Assembly: GCA_037349315.1 (NCBI GenBank)
Contig: JBAIAC010000014.1
Span: 26,327,001 to 26,391,000 of the forward strand
Origin: Chelydra serpentina
Taxonomy: Eukaryota > Chordata > Testudines > Chelydridae
DNA length: 64,000 nucleotides
Direction: 5' to 3'
A model generated the notes under the pieces. It made no database searches, was not told where the DNA came from, and saw nothing but the letters and a program-made list of their open reading frames with translations. This document shows positions 45,416 to 57,675 of this stretch, one piece after another; position 1 is the first letter of the stretch; each line of letters begins with the position of its first letter. The translations under genes and the position numbers were made by a program.

Positions 45416-45897
45416 ATCTGTTTTCAGTCTCCTAACTTATTGATTCACAAGATGAAAACACACTAGGTGTTCAGGATTTGGCCCACGAAGCAAATTTATT
45501 AGAGTATTTACACTATTCACATATAGCTCCCACAATTTACTGTGCTTGCTGTATACAGTAGGAGATAAAATATAAATTATATTGAAAATTTAGAAATACG
45601 TTTCTAGCTTTGAATGTATCAATGTTTTGACATGAGATCCTACTACACCATTTGGAGTTAAAGACAGCGTCTATTCCTAGTGTATATCCAACTTTGAAAG
45701 GACACCACTTCTGGTAATCATTAAATTAAATTAAGAAACCACACACAGATTAACATTTTAGAAGAGTGAACCTAATTTTACAACATGTATGTACCTAGAA
45801 TAAACGTTATACAAACAGAAATGGTATTTTAAATGTATTCTGCATAGGACAAAATAAAATACAGCAGAATAAACAGGGGGGTGAGGTTGGGGCTCAC

Positions 45898-46000
45898 CTG
45901 AGGATGAGAAGACAGGCTGCTACAAGTGAGTAAGCAAGAAGTGTACCAATAGACATCATATCCACCAGAGCCTTTAGGTCAAAAAGAAATGCCATTATAG
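45898..46000 (-). CDS. SLC7A2: SLC7A2 exon: [19 protein letters not shown] segment
   Basis: This 103-nt exon encodes [20 protein letters not shown] and [13 protein letters not shown], two membrane-associated stretches that are highly conserved in CAT proteins. The acceptor is ttttttag|CT and the donor is CTCAG|GTGAGC. It accepts either alternative exon, since both leave a single G. Confidence 0.96.
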
Positions 46001-47129
46001 CTAAAAAAAGGAGAGAAATATAGAATTTGTATGAAAGTTACATATTGAGAGTTAAGATTTTTAAGGCAGCTCAAGAGGCTATGTATGGAGTTTTTATGTA
46101 GTTGACTTAATAATAGTAATACAAGTGAAACCATGGTAATGCATAAAAATGAATTTTCAAAGTAAAGACCCACATTTTTAAACTTGATTGCCTGGAGTTA
46201 GATACCTAACTCTATATGTAGGCATTGAAATAAAACTGGTCTCTTTTCAGTGACTCTGAGCACCCATAGCTCTCACTGTGGTTGCTCAGCACTTTCTGAA
46301 AGTCACATTTATTTGTGTACCTAAACAGGGATTTAGGTACCTACTAACTTTAAGCAACCAAATTCACAAATTTTACTTTTTTGTTTTCAAATATAAGACA
46401 CCCGGAGAACATCAAGGAAATGCTAATGAAAACCTTGCAGCCAAAATTCTCTATATACCTGCTGTGTGATTTTTAATATGGTTATTTTGGACATATATTT
46501 AGTTGTATAGTAGGAATAGTTCTTAAGTTTAAGACAAAGGGGTAAACACAATACAGTTAGGAAGAAACATAATGAAAAATACATTTTAGGAGGCCCCTCA
46601 CTGCTGTCATGTAAAAATGTCATTTTCAGCTATGAAAACTGATATGTAACATAACCCTATGTGAAAACATTTCTCACTTAAAAATATAACACTTTATTTT
46701 TATTAAGGTATTGTAGAAAATCGTGGAGAATATTTAATTAATTATCAGAGAGCCAGATCCTGCAAGCGTGCTGTGCATAGAACTCCTACTCAAATTCTAC
46801 AGGCTGAGGGCTTGCACGGTCAGAGCCTGAAACCACAAGCTTACAATGAGATGCAATCTACTGACATGCATATGGATCCAAGACAGACTGGATCAGGACC
46901 TCAATCTATAACTGGTACATGTAATTTGTGTGTACTATGGCCCTAATTCAGCAAACCACTTGAGAACCTGCTTAAATCCCATTAAGCACATCCTTAAATG
47001 CTTTGCTGAATTGGAGGCTATAGACAAGAGTACGTCAATTTAAATGTTAAATCAGGTTGAATAAAATCTTAGTATTTTGCAAGTGATTGCATGACTTTTT
47101 AATAAACAGCATTGTTTTAAAAGTGGCTT

Positions 47130-48300
47130 ATTTTATGCCTTCTTGGCAAGGCAACTTCACTGTGACTTCCAATGTGTTTCTTCTTCTAGCCTTAGCCCCT
47201 ATCTAGATGGGATTGCCTGTTTGAGTTCTCCTTGTCTTTTCCAGTTTGCTTGAAGCAGATCCTCAGAAACGTCAGAGCTGACCAGATCCTTTTGTATGAC
47301 ATCCATCCATCTAGTTTAGGGTCTTCTAATCCTCCTCTTACCCTCCACTTCTAAGTTTAACACCGTTTTCAATATATTCTTCCTATTATCTTTTCACATG
47401 CCCAAACCATCTACACCTGGATTCTGTCAGCTGTTCTATAATTGATATCACCTTCAAACCTCCCTTAATGCATTAGTTCCAAATATGGTCCATCCTAATA
47501 ACTCCAAGCATCCCTCTTAACATTTTCATTTCCCTTGTATTAAAAATCCTTCCTTCAAAGTCTCTTCCAGTGTCCAACATTCAGAGCCATACAAAAGTAC
47601 AGGCTTAATTACCATCTTATATATCTTACTTTTCAATTTGATAGGCTTCCTCCTATTGCAGATCATTCTGCTCAATTCTCTCCAGGCCTTTCCTGTTCTG
47701 CTTATAAGTTCATCACTGAGTTCATCATTATCCTGTACTACCAAACCTAGGTACTTGAACTTCTGTACTTTTGGTAGTGGCTGGGCCTCCAGATTTAGAC
47801 CCATTGTCTTCCTGCAAGTTATCACTGAATGAACAGACCATATACTCTATTTCTGCTGATTTTCATGCCATTTCTTTCAAGTATATACCTCCATCTCTCT
47901 AAATCTTCTTCCGCTTCCTCTTTGCTCCCTCCACAAGCACTTATCATCAGCAAAAAGCACGCACCAGGGTGCCACTCTGGATGTTCTCTGTAAGTGCATT
48001 GAGCACCAACATGAACACAAGGGGGCTTAGTGCGCCAAGATGTACTCCAACTCTTACTAGAAACTGTTCAGTTTCTCCAGATGGCCTTCTGACTGTGATA
48101 AAAGCACCCTTGTACATGTCCTGGAAGAGTCTGATATAGTCTTCAGATATCTGTTTCATTCCCATACACCAGATGCCTTCTCTTGGAATGTTGTCATAAG
48201 CCGTCTCAAGACTGATGAATACTATGTGCAGGGTTTTCCTCTTTTCTCTATATTTTTACACAAGCAAAGATAGTATCCACTGTTTTACTGACTTGCCTGG
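47130..48300 (-). mobile_element. RTE-type LINE fragment
   Basis: On the minus strand, 47947-48165 encodes a reverse-transcriptase segment (ISEDYIRLFQDMYKGAFITV, then VHLGALSPLVFMLVLNALTE). Further on, 47526-47825 encodes the end region (KFKYLGLVVQDND, YKMVIKPVLLYGSECWTLE). The order and motifs match the RTE clade and not CR1. Frameshifts and stops show that it is dead. Confidence 0.75.
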
Positions 48301-48406
48301 CATGAATCCAAAGTGACTGTCACTGATCTTTACTTCTCTTCATAGTCACAATAAAGAAAGTGTGTGTGTATATGCTAATGCATGCATTATTTTTATATTA
48401 CATATA

Positions 48407-48437
<31 letters not shown>

Positions 48438-48440
48438 AGC
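48407..48440. repeat. (TG)n/(TA)n microsatellite
   Basis: Alternating tgtgtg followed by tatata units in intron sequence. Confidence 0.9.
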
Positions 48441-51245
48441 ATACACCCTCCCACCTTCTTGATTTTATATATATTATACACACACACACATCTTTTTGAT
48501 CATAAAGAAAAACAGAAAAGATTAATTCCCAAAAATAAGACTGCAATATTACCAAAAATACCAGTTAATCTGCTGGGCTAATAACTAACCAAGGAATACA
48601 ATTTCCTTAATGATCCTGGAAGCACCCTACATTCACTAGCCTTCTGAACAGGGAGGTTTGTACAAAAACTATGAAGCATTCTGTGAGAAGATTTCTCGTA
48701 TATTTCACTGCCTAGAGTGCTCAGAGAGCAGCACTGACAGGCAAAGCTGAGGAAAATAAAGCCAAACCAAAATAAAGGAATTTGATTTAATTTTCATCCT
48801 TCCAGTCTTAAAGTGTTCCTGTACATTGCAAGTTAATTATATCATACTCTAGCTAATTATAGCATATGATTATTATATTTAAATATCATAGCTTTTTACT
48901 TTGTATTTTTTTAATTATCGCATTATTTGTGATCAACAAGATGCGTGACTTTATGGCCAAGAAACTTTTGAGAAACAATCTGCTTTTGAAGGTTAGCCAC
49001 ATTAGTATTTATACAGTACATCTCAAATTTCTGAATACACTATTAGTGGCAAGACAGAAAATAATACATCTTTAATATTGTTAGCACCATGAATGTAGGA
49101 CATATATTCATTTTGTCTAGGTAAGTAAATATATTTATATTATCTGATACAAATCTCCATATTTCCCTTATATATGAAAAGCTTATGCAGAGTTTAAAGG
49201 ATGTTGAGCTTTGAAGCACACAAAGCATCCACAAAAAGTCAATCTCATTTTAAACAGTGTTAAAACTACCAAATATATGCTTGGAGAAAAATACTATCAA
49301 AATGGACACAAGCTTATATTTATTGAATTTCAAAATTTTAATATATATAGTTCCATCAGAAGAATTTTTTCCCTTAGTAGATATAAAAATTGCAAACAAC
49401 TATAAATCTTTTATATAAATCGATGCTTACTCAACTTCTAACCATTACTTATCAGAAGAGAAGCCAAACCTACCACAAAATAGTTGGAAACCAGAAGCTA
49501 ACTTTGTTAATTCACTTTAGGTGCACATCCCACCTTGTTGCATTAAACTGCAAATACAATTCAGGGAGGTATGCAGCACAACAAATCCAGGAAATACCTC
49601 TCATTAGCCTGCTGCCTTTGGTAAAATACAATTGGACTGTGAGCCAACCATTTTGCTGTCTGCAGAATTTCATTATAATTATTATATGGGAAAAAGGACA
49701 AATACATGTTTATGTTTGGCCTCTACTGTAGTTTTGACTTGATAACAGTAAAAGGTCAAAATCCAATCTTCTTAACACTGTTCAAAACGGTGAGACTATC
49801 TTGCTCGGATTTAGTAGGAATGCCAGATTACTTTCATGCTGCATTCATTTTTAACAGATCTATCAAAACTGCATAACATAATTTAAGCCTATAAGTTACT
49901 AGATACACATTTTCTTAAAGAAAAGAGAAAAAAAAGTTACCTGTGTATCAAAAAGCTTTGTTTTGTTAGGATAAACCACCCACCCACACAATTACACCCC
50001 GAAAACTGGCTTTGAATTACTGCTCTTGTGCTGCTGCAACCAAGACTGCATATTTGCATTCATCAGTTTACCCAACTGGGTACAACATTTTTCCTTCTCT
50101 TCTTCTGCATCAGTTCATTATTCCACTAAAATGAAAAATCACTTTTGATACCAGATTTCCACATTTTTACAAAATATTACAGAAAAAGGATCTGGTGCAA
50201 CATGAAAGCAATCTGGAAAGTCAGAGTAAGTGTCTCTTTATAAAGAGTAATTCCGCATTATAGATTTGTACTACGACGTACAAAAAAGATGAATTAAGGC
50301 CATTTTTTAGATTATGAACTATTTGGGGCATGACCATGGCTTCCTATATGTTTGTAAAGCTCTTAAAACAAAAGAGTCCCAACCATGACTATGGCTTGTA
50401 GATGCGACAATATGATAAATAATAAATACATGTTTTAGTCTTATCTGAATCTCTTGGTCTTTATCATCTTGAGCCAGCCTACCCTCACTTTTCCATGCAA
50501 AGCTGACATTACATTGAAAGCAGCAGGGTAGAATTTGTGTTCCAGGTACATTAAGCAATATAAGATGTATTTTGACAACAATGAAGGAGTTAAAAAAGAA
50601 ATAAATAAATCTCCACTTTGAAGTGTAGGAATTTGCACGCTAAATGGTAACAGTTCCTGGAAATATTGCTTTGATGCATTCTGTATGTGTGTACGTACAC
50701 ACATACATAATGATCCTTGCCAAGTATCTGTACCAAAAATGGATTAGTGCCTTTTATGGGCGAAGAATGTGTAAAATTTCCTCTTTTTTTAAAACCATTT
50801 TGTAGTTGCCTTACTGAAGATTATTCATATTTTTTTTTGTACCCCATAACAAAAACACATTCCCCCCTAGTATTTCTAAACAATTAAATACATGAATCTT
50901 GAACTAAAATTTCCTATACCCAAGCCTCATAACAGAGCATAGTCCAATGGCTGAGTTATAAAGACAGTTTTATTCCAGATGCCCCAAAGTAAATAACTGT
51001 TTTATTTGTAATGCAAGAGAAGCCAAACTTAGAACGCACAAAAAGTTGCAAGTTCATTGACATCAAGGACATCACCGCCACCACGATTGCCATGATTTGG
51101 AATTCTTATGCCCTTCAATTAGTCAGCAATTTTATTCCCAACTTACATGCATGAGGCGTTAACAAGCAGGCCCTTCTTATAATCCATGCACGTGCATACA
51201 AGGTTCAAATCCCAGTTTGAAGAAACCTATGTTTTCAGAGCTTAC

Positions 51246-51382
51246 CAGAGATGACCCCTGCTGTCAATGTGGCAGCAACTGGTGTCTGCCTCTTACTCAC
51301 TTTGGCAAGAAACCTAAACAGTAAACCATCTCGTGCCATGGCAAACAGAATTCGGGGCAGAGGGAACATAGAGCCGAGAAGA
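51246..51382 (-). CDS. SLC7A2: SLC7A2 alternative exon, CAT-2A type (low affinity)
   Basis: This 137-nt exon encodes [20 protein letters not shown], then [20 protein letters not shown] and AGVIS. It has Arg where the other copy has Glu, and lacks the Asn, matching the low-affinity liver-type isoform of mammals. The acceptor is gttctag|T and the donor is TCTG|GTAAG. It starts with T to finish the AG remainder and ends with G, completed by the CT of exon 45898-46000. Using both alternative exons together would join them out of phase. Confidence 0.93.
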
Positions 51383-51707
51383 CTAGAACAGAAAAATTTA
51401 AAGTTCAAATACACATTATTAAAAGCACTATGTTCTACTGGTAAAGTCAGCTAAAATGGGAAGCTAGGAAAAGCTTATTTTCATGTTGTTTTGTTCTTTT
51501 GAACCTGTGCTTCCAAAGCACTTGAGATTAACCCCCCGAAAAATAATACAGTCTGTGGTAGGAAAAAGGTTATTTTACCTTGAGACAATCATATGCTATT
51601 CTTTCAGTCAAAAGCAAACCAAAACTTGCCTGACAGTATTGGATTTCCACATACACAATGTGTGAAGCAGTGCACCTTTCCCTACAATAATCAACTCTCA
51701 GTCTCAC
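51383..51707. other. Short spacer between the mutually exclusive SLC7A2 exons
   Basis: This 325-bp intron separates the two alternative exons. Both have complete splice sites. Elements governing the choice (intronic silencers or branch-point spacing) may lie here, but I could not identify one by eye. Confidence 0.6.
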
Positions 51708-51847
51708 CTGCTACTGCACCCGATGACAAAGTAGCAATAACTGGAGTCTTCGTTTTGGAATTGATTTGAGCTAGACATTTGAAAAGCAACCCATCTTCCG
51801 CCATAGCATAGATTACACGTGGCATTGGGAAAATGGATCCAAGAAGA
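51708..51847 (-). CDS. SLC7A2: SLC7A2 alternative exon, CAT-2B type (high affinity)
   Basis: This 140-nt exon encodes [20 protein letters not shown], then [20 protein letters not shown] and SSGAVA. It carries Glu in AMAEDG and an Asn in QINSK, residues shared with the high-affinity CAT-1 and CAT-2B and missing from the other copy. It is one codon longer than the neighbouring exon. The acceptor is tactcag|T and the donor is GCAG|GTGAG. Phase is the same as in the other member, so only one should be used per message. The isoform label relies on published comparison of mammalian CAT-2A and CAT-2B. Confidence 0.92.
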
Positions 51848-54503
51848 CTGAGTAAAAAGCAAACACATGCAACATGGCAAAACACAATTCATGCAAGGTT
51901 ATATCATAGAAAAGAGAAACAATGCTAATTAATGGCATGTTTCACTGAAAACAAAATTTCTGATGGTAAAAATATTATAGACCAAAGATACTACAGTTTG
52001 GACACAAATAGGTTTATTTTGTTTCTGAAAACCACTAGAAGTTTTGTTCACAATTCTGTGGTAATGCAATTGCTCCACTGGAAACAATAGTAAAATAGCT
52101 AAATAACTTTTGCCATCACTGTAGATCTTGGGATACTAGTGGACCAGGAGCATGGCCCTGATAACACTAGCTATGCAATTAAGCATTATTGTTCCTTGAA
52201 AGATTCTGTCAGTCAGCAACAGTGAATCACACAAGCAGTAACACCTCACACATTCTGTAGCTCCTTATGACAATGTTAATCAATAGTAACAAAGTAAGCA
52301 CCACACAGTTTACACTTAACCCGATTATTTCTTTCAATTAAAGCACCCATAGCCAAGCTACCTTATTATTCATGGTTTTATTTAGGGACTGAAGGTAAAC
52401 TATTTATTTTAAACTGTTGATATTTGTAGAATTTGAAAAGCATTTTGAACTACAGATGACTCACAGCTCCTTCTGTATTTAAAATATTTAAAATTTGTCG
52501 GGTTTCTTCCCTTCACATCATAACAACCCCCACCCAAACAAATAAACAAAAAACCCACACAGAATAGCCTCTGCAACAGCCATATAACTTCTTAGCCAGC
52601 TGAAACTGAGGTTTTACTAAACAGCCAGGTTGCCTTTCTTGCTACAGAGAACTGAATACATCACCTACATATAGTCAGTGGGGGTGCAGCTTTTATGTTC
52701 CACAGAAGCTAAGCCACTTTAGCACTGCTTGTGAAACGTAGCATTACAATTAAACGCATGTGCAGCACTACCAATCATTCACACTTTAATTGGTTTTGGT
52801 GCTGATTCAGGAAAGCACTTAAGCACCTACTTAAAAAGTTAGCATGTGCTTAAGTGCCCTTGCCCAACAGGAGCGGCTCTAACAATTTTGCCGCCCCAAG
52901 CAATCGCCGCCCAATTGGAGGAGGCAACATGTGGAGGCAGCATCAATTCAGCCAGCTGATCAGGGCCGGCTCCAGGCCGCTTGGGGCGGCAGGCGAGAAT
53001 GGGGCGGCAGTCCGAGTCCCGCAGCAGCAATTCGGCGGCAGGAAGAGCGGCAGAGCTGCTGCCGAATTGCCACCACGGGACTCGAACTGCCGCCCCATTC
53101 TGATGCCGCCCCAAGCACGAGCTTGGAAAGCTGGTGCCTGGAGCCGGCCCTGTTGCCCAATAAAGATGCTTTCATGGATAAGGGCCAAGAAATCTGAACT
53201 TGAAGAATTAGTAATATTTCCATACTGGTATTACCAAAACTTCTACATATTTTTATTGTACTGTCTGTGTAGAAGTTAATTATGCTTCTTGTCATCTACA
53301 GACTGCATTCTGGTAAATCATGGAAATACATTAATACTGTAAACATTTTAATCTCAAATGACATGGCCCAGGAATAGGTAAGTGTTCGGATCAAAGCAAT
53401 ACTCCTAACATATCAGCGTAAAAAAAACCCCAAGTAAAGTAATTACAAGTAAAAGGGTTTTTTTTAATTAATTTAATATCTCATTAAAGTGAGATATTAC
53501 CTCTCTCAGAATAAACTCAGGTATTAAAAACTTTAAAATACTTTGGAAGAAAAATTAGGAGATCAATAGTTAACATTTGGTAACCAATGGTTTTACTTTC
53601 TATGTAAAGTTTTCTTCTCCATTGCTATTTTCTTTGCTCTAGTTTCTATTTAAACATTTGCATTTATATTTTATGGGAGACAAATATTATAAAAATCATA
53701 AAACTGCTAGAGTCCACTTCAGGCATCACTATAGAAAATTATAGTCCCAAAACTAACTGTACAAACACAACTTAGTCTATATACACAGGCCTAAGATTCT
53801 TTTACCTTGTCATTTAGAGCTCTTTCCTTTTTTATAATCTCCAACCCCAGAGTATTTCACTCAATTATTTTCCACAATCATTATTCTTATCTTCTATACA
53901 TGACTACTCATGGACTATCTCAGTGGCATCAACAGTACTCCTTAAATAGGCAAGCCTGCTTTTTTTTTAAGGCCAGCTGTTGAACCCATACATATCCCAC
54001 TTCTTTAGGCCATTTTAGTAATGCACATGAGCTCAGTTAGCAGAAAAGGAGACTATTAAGGCTGTTCCTACATGTAAGTATGAAGACTATTCTTTTCTAA
54101 ATTAGTTCTTATACCACATTACATATGGGCTATAATGTATAGGAAGATGCATGTACTATACATATTAATTCATCTCACAATCTAGTCAACTCTTCTAACT
54201 AAAATAATATATTTGGTCACACTTTATATTAAGATTACATTGTATAGTTTACCAATGGTTAATTATTGATAGATGTTTTCATCAATTGTTAGAGTCCAGC
54301 AGGTTGTTTATAATTATGACTTACAATCACAACTCCTACGCATCACATACTACTCATGTCTGTAACATGCTTACAATATTTGTTAAATGTGAACCCTTAA
54401 AAAAATGTACCCTCAATATAAAAAGTGTGACCATACATTGACATATATTTTATTTTTCAATTTTCTTATTTCCCAATAAAATTAGTAGTTTTTTCTTCTT
54501 TAC
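51848..54503. other. SLC7A2 intron before the CAT-2B exon
   Basis: Contains the chimeric hAT MITE 52868-53152. The rest is AT-rich with no recognised features. Confidence 0.65.
52868..53152. mobile_element. Chimeric hAT MITE, 285 bp, TSD ttgcccaa
   Basis: An exact 8-bp duplication ttgcccaa flanks it (52860-52867 and 53153-53160). The right end complements to cagggccggctcc; the left end is caggagcggctct. A third terminus, cagggccggctcc, lies inside at 52961. From there to the right end the sequence is one large palindrome-like unit (gaatggggcggcagtccgagtc against gactcgaactgccgccccattc). It belongs to the same family as 40208-40858. Confidence 0.82.
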
Positions 54504-54726
54504 CTTGTGGACAATGCACAGAGGGATCCCACTGCTACAACGTACTTTGCAGGACCCCATCCAACATATTCAAATGCTACAGGAAGAGGACTTTTCTCAT
54601 CTAGAAGATAGTACGGCATCATAAGAGTCAAAGCTGCCGAAACGCCAAAATAGGCCATAAAACAGACGAGCAGGGAAGTCACAATTCCAATAGGTATAGC
54701 TTTCTGAGGATTCCTGACTTCTTCCC
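54504..54726 (-). CDS. SLC7A2: SLC7A2 exon: [14 protein letters not shown] segment
   Basis: This 223-nt exon encodes [20 protein letters not shown], then membrane segments and [40 protein letters not shown] and CALST. The acceptor is tccttag|GG and the donor is CACAAG|GTAAAG. It leaves the two-base AG remainder that both alternative exons complete to AGT (Ser). It is the constant exon just before the alternative pair. Confidence 0.96.
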
Positions 54727-55765
54727 CTAAGGAGGAAAAACAAACATTCTTACTCATCTAGGAAATTGTTTGCATCTTCTACTTTAATGTGCATCAACAC
54801 ACAGAAAAAGGTAAGTTTTGCAGTCTAATTATTAAGAATAATAGCTTTAATATTCCATATAGAGTAAAATCAATGATACAGTACGTAACCCAGGACTTTG
54901 TGGCCAGACATAGCACAAAAAATTAAGTTAAGCAAAATGACATTATATACGGAATTTTATCTATCTATCTATATTTCCATATATAATGTCATATATATAA
55001 ATAAAATACATATTTTACTTTAGAGAGGCCAAAATCTATAATTTTCCACTTATCAATACAAATAATCTTTGGAAAGTTGCTCTGAAATGTCCCTAGCCTG
55101 TTTGCTAGAAGCTGGGAATGGGAGACAGGAGATGAATCACTTGATGATTACCTGTTCTGTTCATTTCCTCTGGGGTACCTGGCATTGGCCACTGTCGGAA
55201 GACAGGATACTGGGCTAGATGGACCTTTGGTCTGACCCAGTATGGCTGTTCTTATGTTCTCTGCGAATTGCCTGCACCATACCTTCCCCGAGGATAAGTA
55301 AGTTGTTGATCTTTTACTGTGTAGAGCTTCATAAGTATGAATTGCACAAAGTTCTAAGGAATATGCAGCCTCTGAGTTTGTTTTTTCTAAAGCTACAATG
55401 AAGCTTGTTTAAAAAAAAAGGCAAGATGCTTGCGATATGGGCTTAGGAGAAAGAGCTTGTGCTGATCAGTTCCCACACTCTGCCACTGCAGCTTACTGGA
55501 GGCAAAGAGAATTATATTCACACTGTAATTTTGTTTTTCTGTGGAATGAGAAAGCCACATTAAGGAGTGATCTCAGTCTCTTTCTAGACACGCTGATAGA
55601 GTTTAAGAGCAGAAATAGACAAACAGATACAGAGTCAGACAGGAAAGAAGAGTAGTGTGTATATATATACATACACACACTATATATATATAGTTACACA
55701 GTTTGACCACCAACTTTTTACTCAAATATATATATACAGAGAGAGAGAGAGAAACCTCATCTCAC
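54727..55765. other. SLC7A2 intron
   Basis: Contains the CR1-like tail element 55085-55262 and short TA-rich repeats at 54958-55012 and 55663-55745. Nothing else was recognised. Confidence 0.65.
55085..55262 (+). repeat. CR1-like 3' tail element
   Basis: Phrases cctggcattggccactgtcgg, tactgggctagatggacc and tctgacccagtatggctg lead to the terminus ttcttatgttct, a tail of the octamer-repeat type used by CR1-group elements. The same family is nested at 44974-45172 in the opposite orientation. Confidence 0.65.
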
Positions 55766-55902
55766 CAGTTGTTGCAATGCAATCAAATCCCACAAAGGCA
55801 TAAAAACATGTTGCAGCACCAGCCAATGTTCCTGTAAAACCATATGGCATAAAACCACCGGCCCCAAATATGCTTGTCACGTTCTTATAGGAAGAATAAT
55901 TT
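55766..55902 (-). CDS. SLC7A2: SLC7A2 exon: [10 protein letters not shown] segment
   Basis: This 137-nt exon encodes [20 protein letters not shown], then [20 protein letters not shown], ending in CIATTG. N-Y-S and N-V-T are possible glycosylation sites in the same loop as in mammalian CAT-2. The acceptor is tctatag|A and the donor is ACTG|GTGAG. The short [16 protein letters not shown] signature is typical of the CAT subfamily. Confidence 0.96.
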
Positions 55903-56523
55903 CTATAGAAAATGGAAATACAACAGAAAAAAGGCATTTTTAATTTGCGGTAGAAGAAATCTAATAGTTTTTTATCCCCAGTAACGCTACATGAACACTT
56001 TAAAAAAGCAGTGTATTCTCAAGATAAGGATCTTTTTACAAAGCTCTCAGTACAAAATATCTTTGTATGAAGTTTGAGATAAAGATCTTCTATCACCAAA
56101 AATTCATTAACAGAAAAAACTGGATTATCAAATAAACATCATAAACCCTGGTCCTGTTCCCATTGGAACTAATGGCAAAACACCCATTGACTTTAATGGT
56201 ACAGAATCAGGTCCAGTATCTTCTTGTTAATCACATCCTGTACTGCAGTTAAATAGCTATCTTTAGAAATATACACCAATAGCTTCCCAGAGGGCTAAGG
56301 CTGAGATTGCTAAAAGGCAAAAAAGTAATTAGTATAATATTTAATTAGGTTTCAGAACACAAGTCTACATTTCCCAACAAAACAGTAAATCTAAACCTGT
56401 TGCTACAATGCATAGGCTACCAGAGATGCATGTACAGCAGGAGCTGTCATCAGAAGCTGCTTAAAGTAGGACCAAGAAAAATGGAAAAAAACTGACAGAT
56501 GAAAAGGAAAAAAACCCAATTAC
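55903..56523. other. SLC7A2 intron (621 bp)
   Basis: AT-rich. Near 56145-56215 lies a copy of the dispersed motif (ccattgactttaatggtacagaatcagg). No gene was recognised. Confidence 0.6.
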
Positions 56524-56689
56524 CCTGTTTGTGCTGTGAGGTTTATGAGAGATTCTTCACTTATTTTCCAGTTGTTAGCATCTCCTTTCACAAAGCCAGA
56601 AATCATAACAAAGAGGAGAACCAAGATGTTAACAACAGTGAAAATCTTATTCACCCATGCGGATTCTTTTACTCCAAAAGACAGAAGAC
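56524..56689 (-). CDS. SLC7A2: SLC7A2 exon: [11 protein letters not shown] segment
   Basis: This 166-nt exon encodes [20 protein letters not shown], then the membrane segment [16 protein letters not shown], and it ends in NLTAQTG, a potential N-glycosylation site (N-L-T) in an extracellular loop. The acceptor is tttcatag|GT and the donor is ACAGG|GTAATT. The match to the family is near-complete, with small loop changes. Confidence 0.95.
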
Positions 56690-57160
56690 CTATGAAATAC
56701 AAGAGGGGATTTTAAAGAATTAACATCTCCTTTAGGGAGTAAAATAGCATCTTTAACAATGTATACATGCTAACATGACTAATACCAATTTTAGTTAATG
56801 ATACTAGATCTATGGCTTTTAGGTGTTCGTACTAGTTTAAAGAGCACTTCAATACTATGATAGACACTGTATAAAAACTGTAAAATGGAGATTATTTTTA
56901 ATCCTCTCCCTCCAAAGGCTGATGACTGTCTTCTTGACTGACATTAATTCCATTTCTTATTCAGCAGGCAAAAAATATATATGGGAAGTGTAGCTTACGT
57001 CTTTCCTGTGCCCCCAGTCCATACTTCTATTTGGGATAAAGGAACTTCTAGGCTTAATAAAACTAACATAAACGTTAGGAATCCACTGAATTCAAAAATA
57101 CACATTCATGAGTAAACTCTTAAAATGATTAGACAGTCTATTAAAATTATATTTGATTTT

Positions 57161-57182
57161 ACACACACACACACACACACAC
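57161..57182. repeat. (CA)n microsatellite
   Basis: About 11 CA units in intron sequence. Confidence 0.9.
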
Positions 57183-57539
57183 AGTGACTACAAATGAAAA
57201 ACACTTATCAGATGTAATTCTTCTTCCATTCAAGTGTAGGATGTAGTCTTGCAAGCGTGTGTGTGTGTTAGCAAAACAGAGAGGCATTCTCTCTCTCTGT
57301 AATTATTTGAATTCTCTGTCTACAGTACACATGGTTCAGGACATGGCACTACGCTGATTTTCAGAATCTCATGTAGAAGAGTAAAAAAAAAATTAAAATT
57401 TAGAATTTTTGATAAAAAAAGTCAAACATTTTAAATGCACATTTTTTCTTCCATGTTTTGACCAGTTCTAATCTAATTGTATCAGTGCACCTCACAACGC
57501 TGTCCCTAATTACTAGAATAATGGGGCCATCCAGTAGGT

Positions 57540-57675
57540 CAGTTGTTTACAACCTTTTTTCCATTTGTGGACCCCTAAAACATTTTGAATGGAAGTGCGG
57601 ACCCCTTTGGAAATCTTAGACATAGTCTGCAGAACCCCAGGAATCCATGGACCACAGGTTGAAAACCACTGGTAC
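57540..57675. mobile_element. Internally deleted hAT relative of 38178-38552
   Basis: The right end gttgaaaaccactgg and the internal phrases cctttggaaat, atggaccac and agtctgcag match the element at 38178. The left end is changed (ggtcagttgtttacaacc). No clear 8-bp duplication was found. It is about 130 bp, lacking most of the body. Confidence 0.6.

Larger units (their letters stand above)
44222..45897. other. SLC7A2 intron with LINE and hAT fragments
   Basis: Contains a hAT end fragment (44424-44500), a CR1-group LINE (44505-45415) and a CR1-like tail (44974-45172). Unique AT-rich sequence follows to 45897. Confidence 0.7.
46001..51245. other. SLC7A2 intron after the CAT-2A exon
   Basis: It holds the RTE-like fragment 47130-48300, TG/TA microsatellites (48407-48440 and others), old dispersed motifs near 46745-46830 and 46940-47010, and otherwise AT-rich unique sequence with nothing recognised. 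Confidence 0.65.

Noticed and set aside
51251..51454. Plus-strand frame over the CAT-2A exon
   Set aside because: Antisense shadow of the minus-strand exon.
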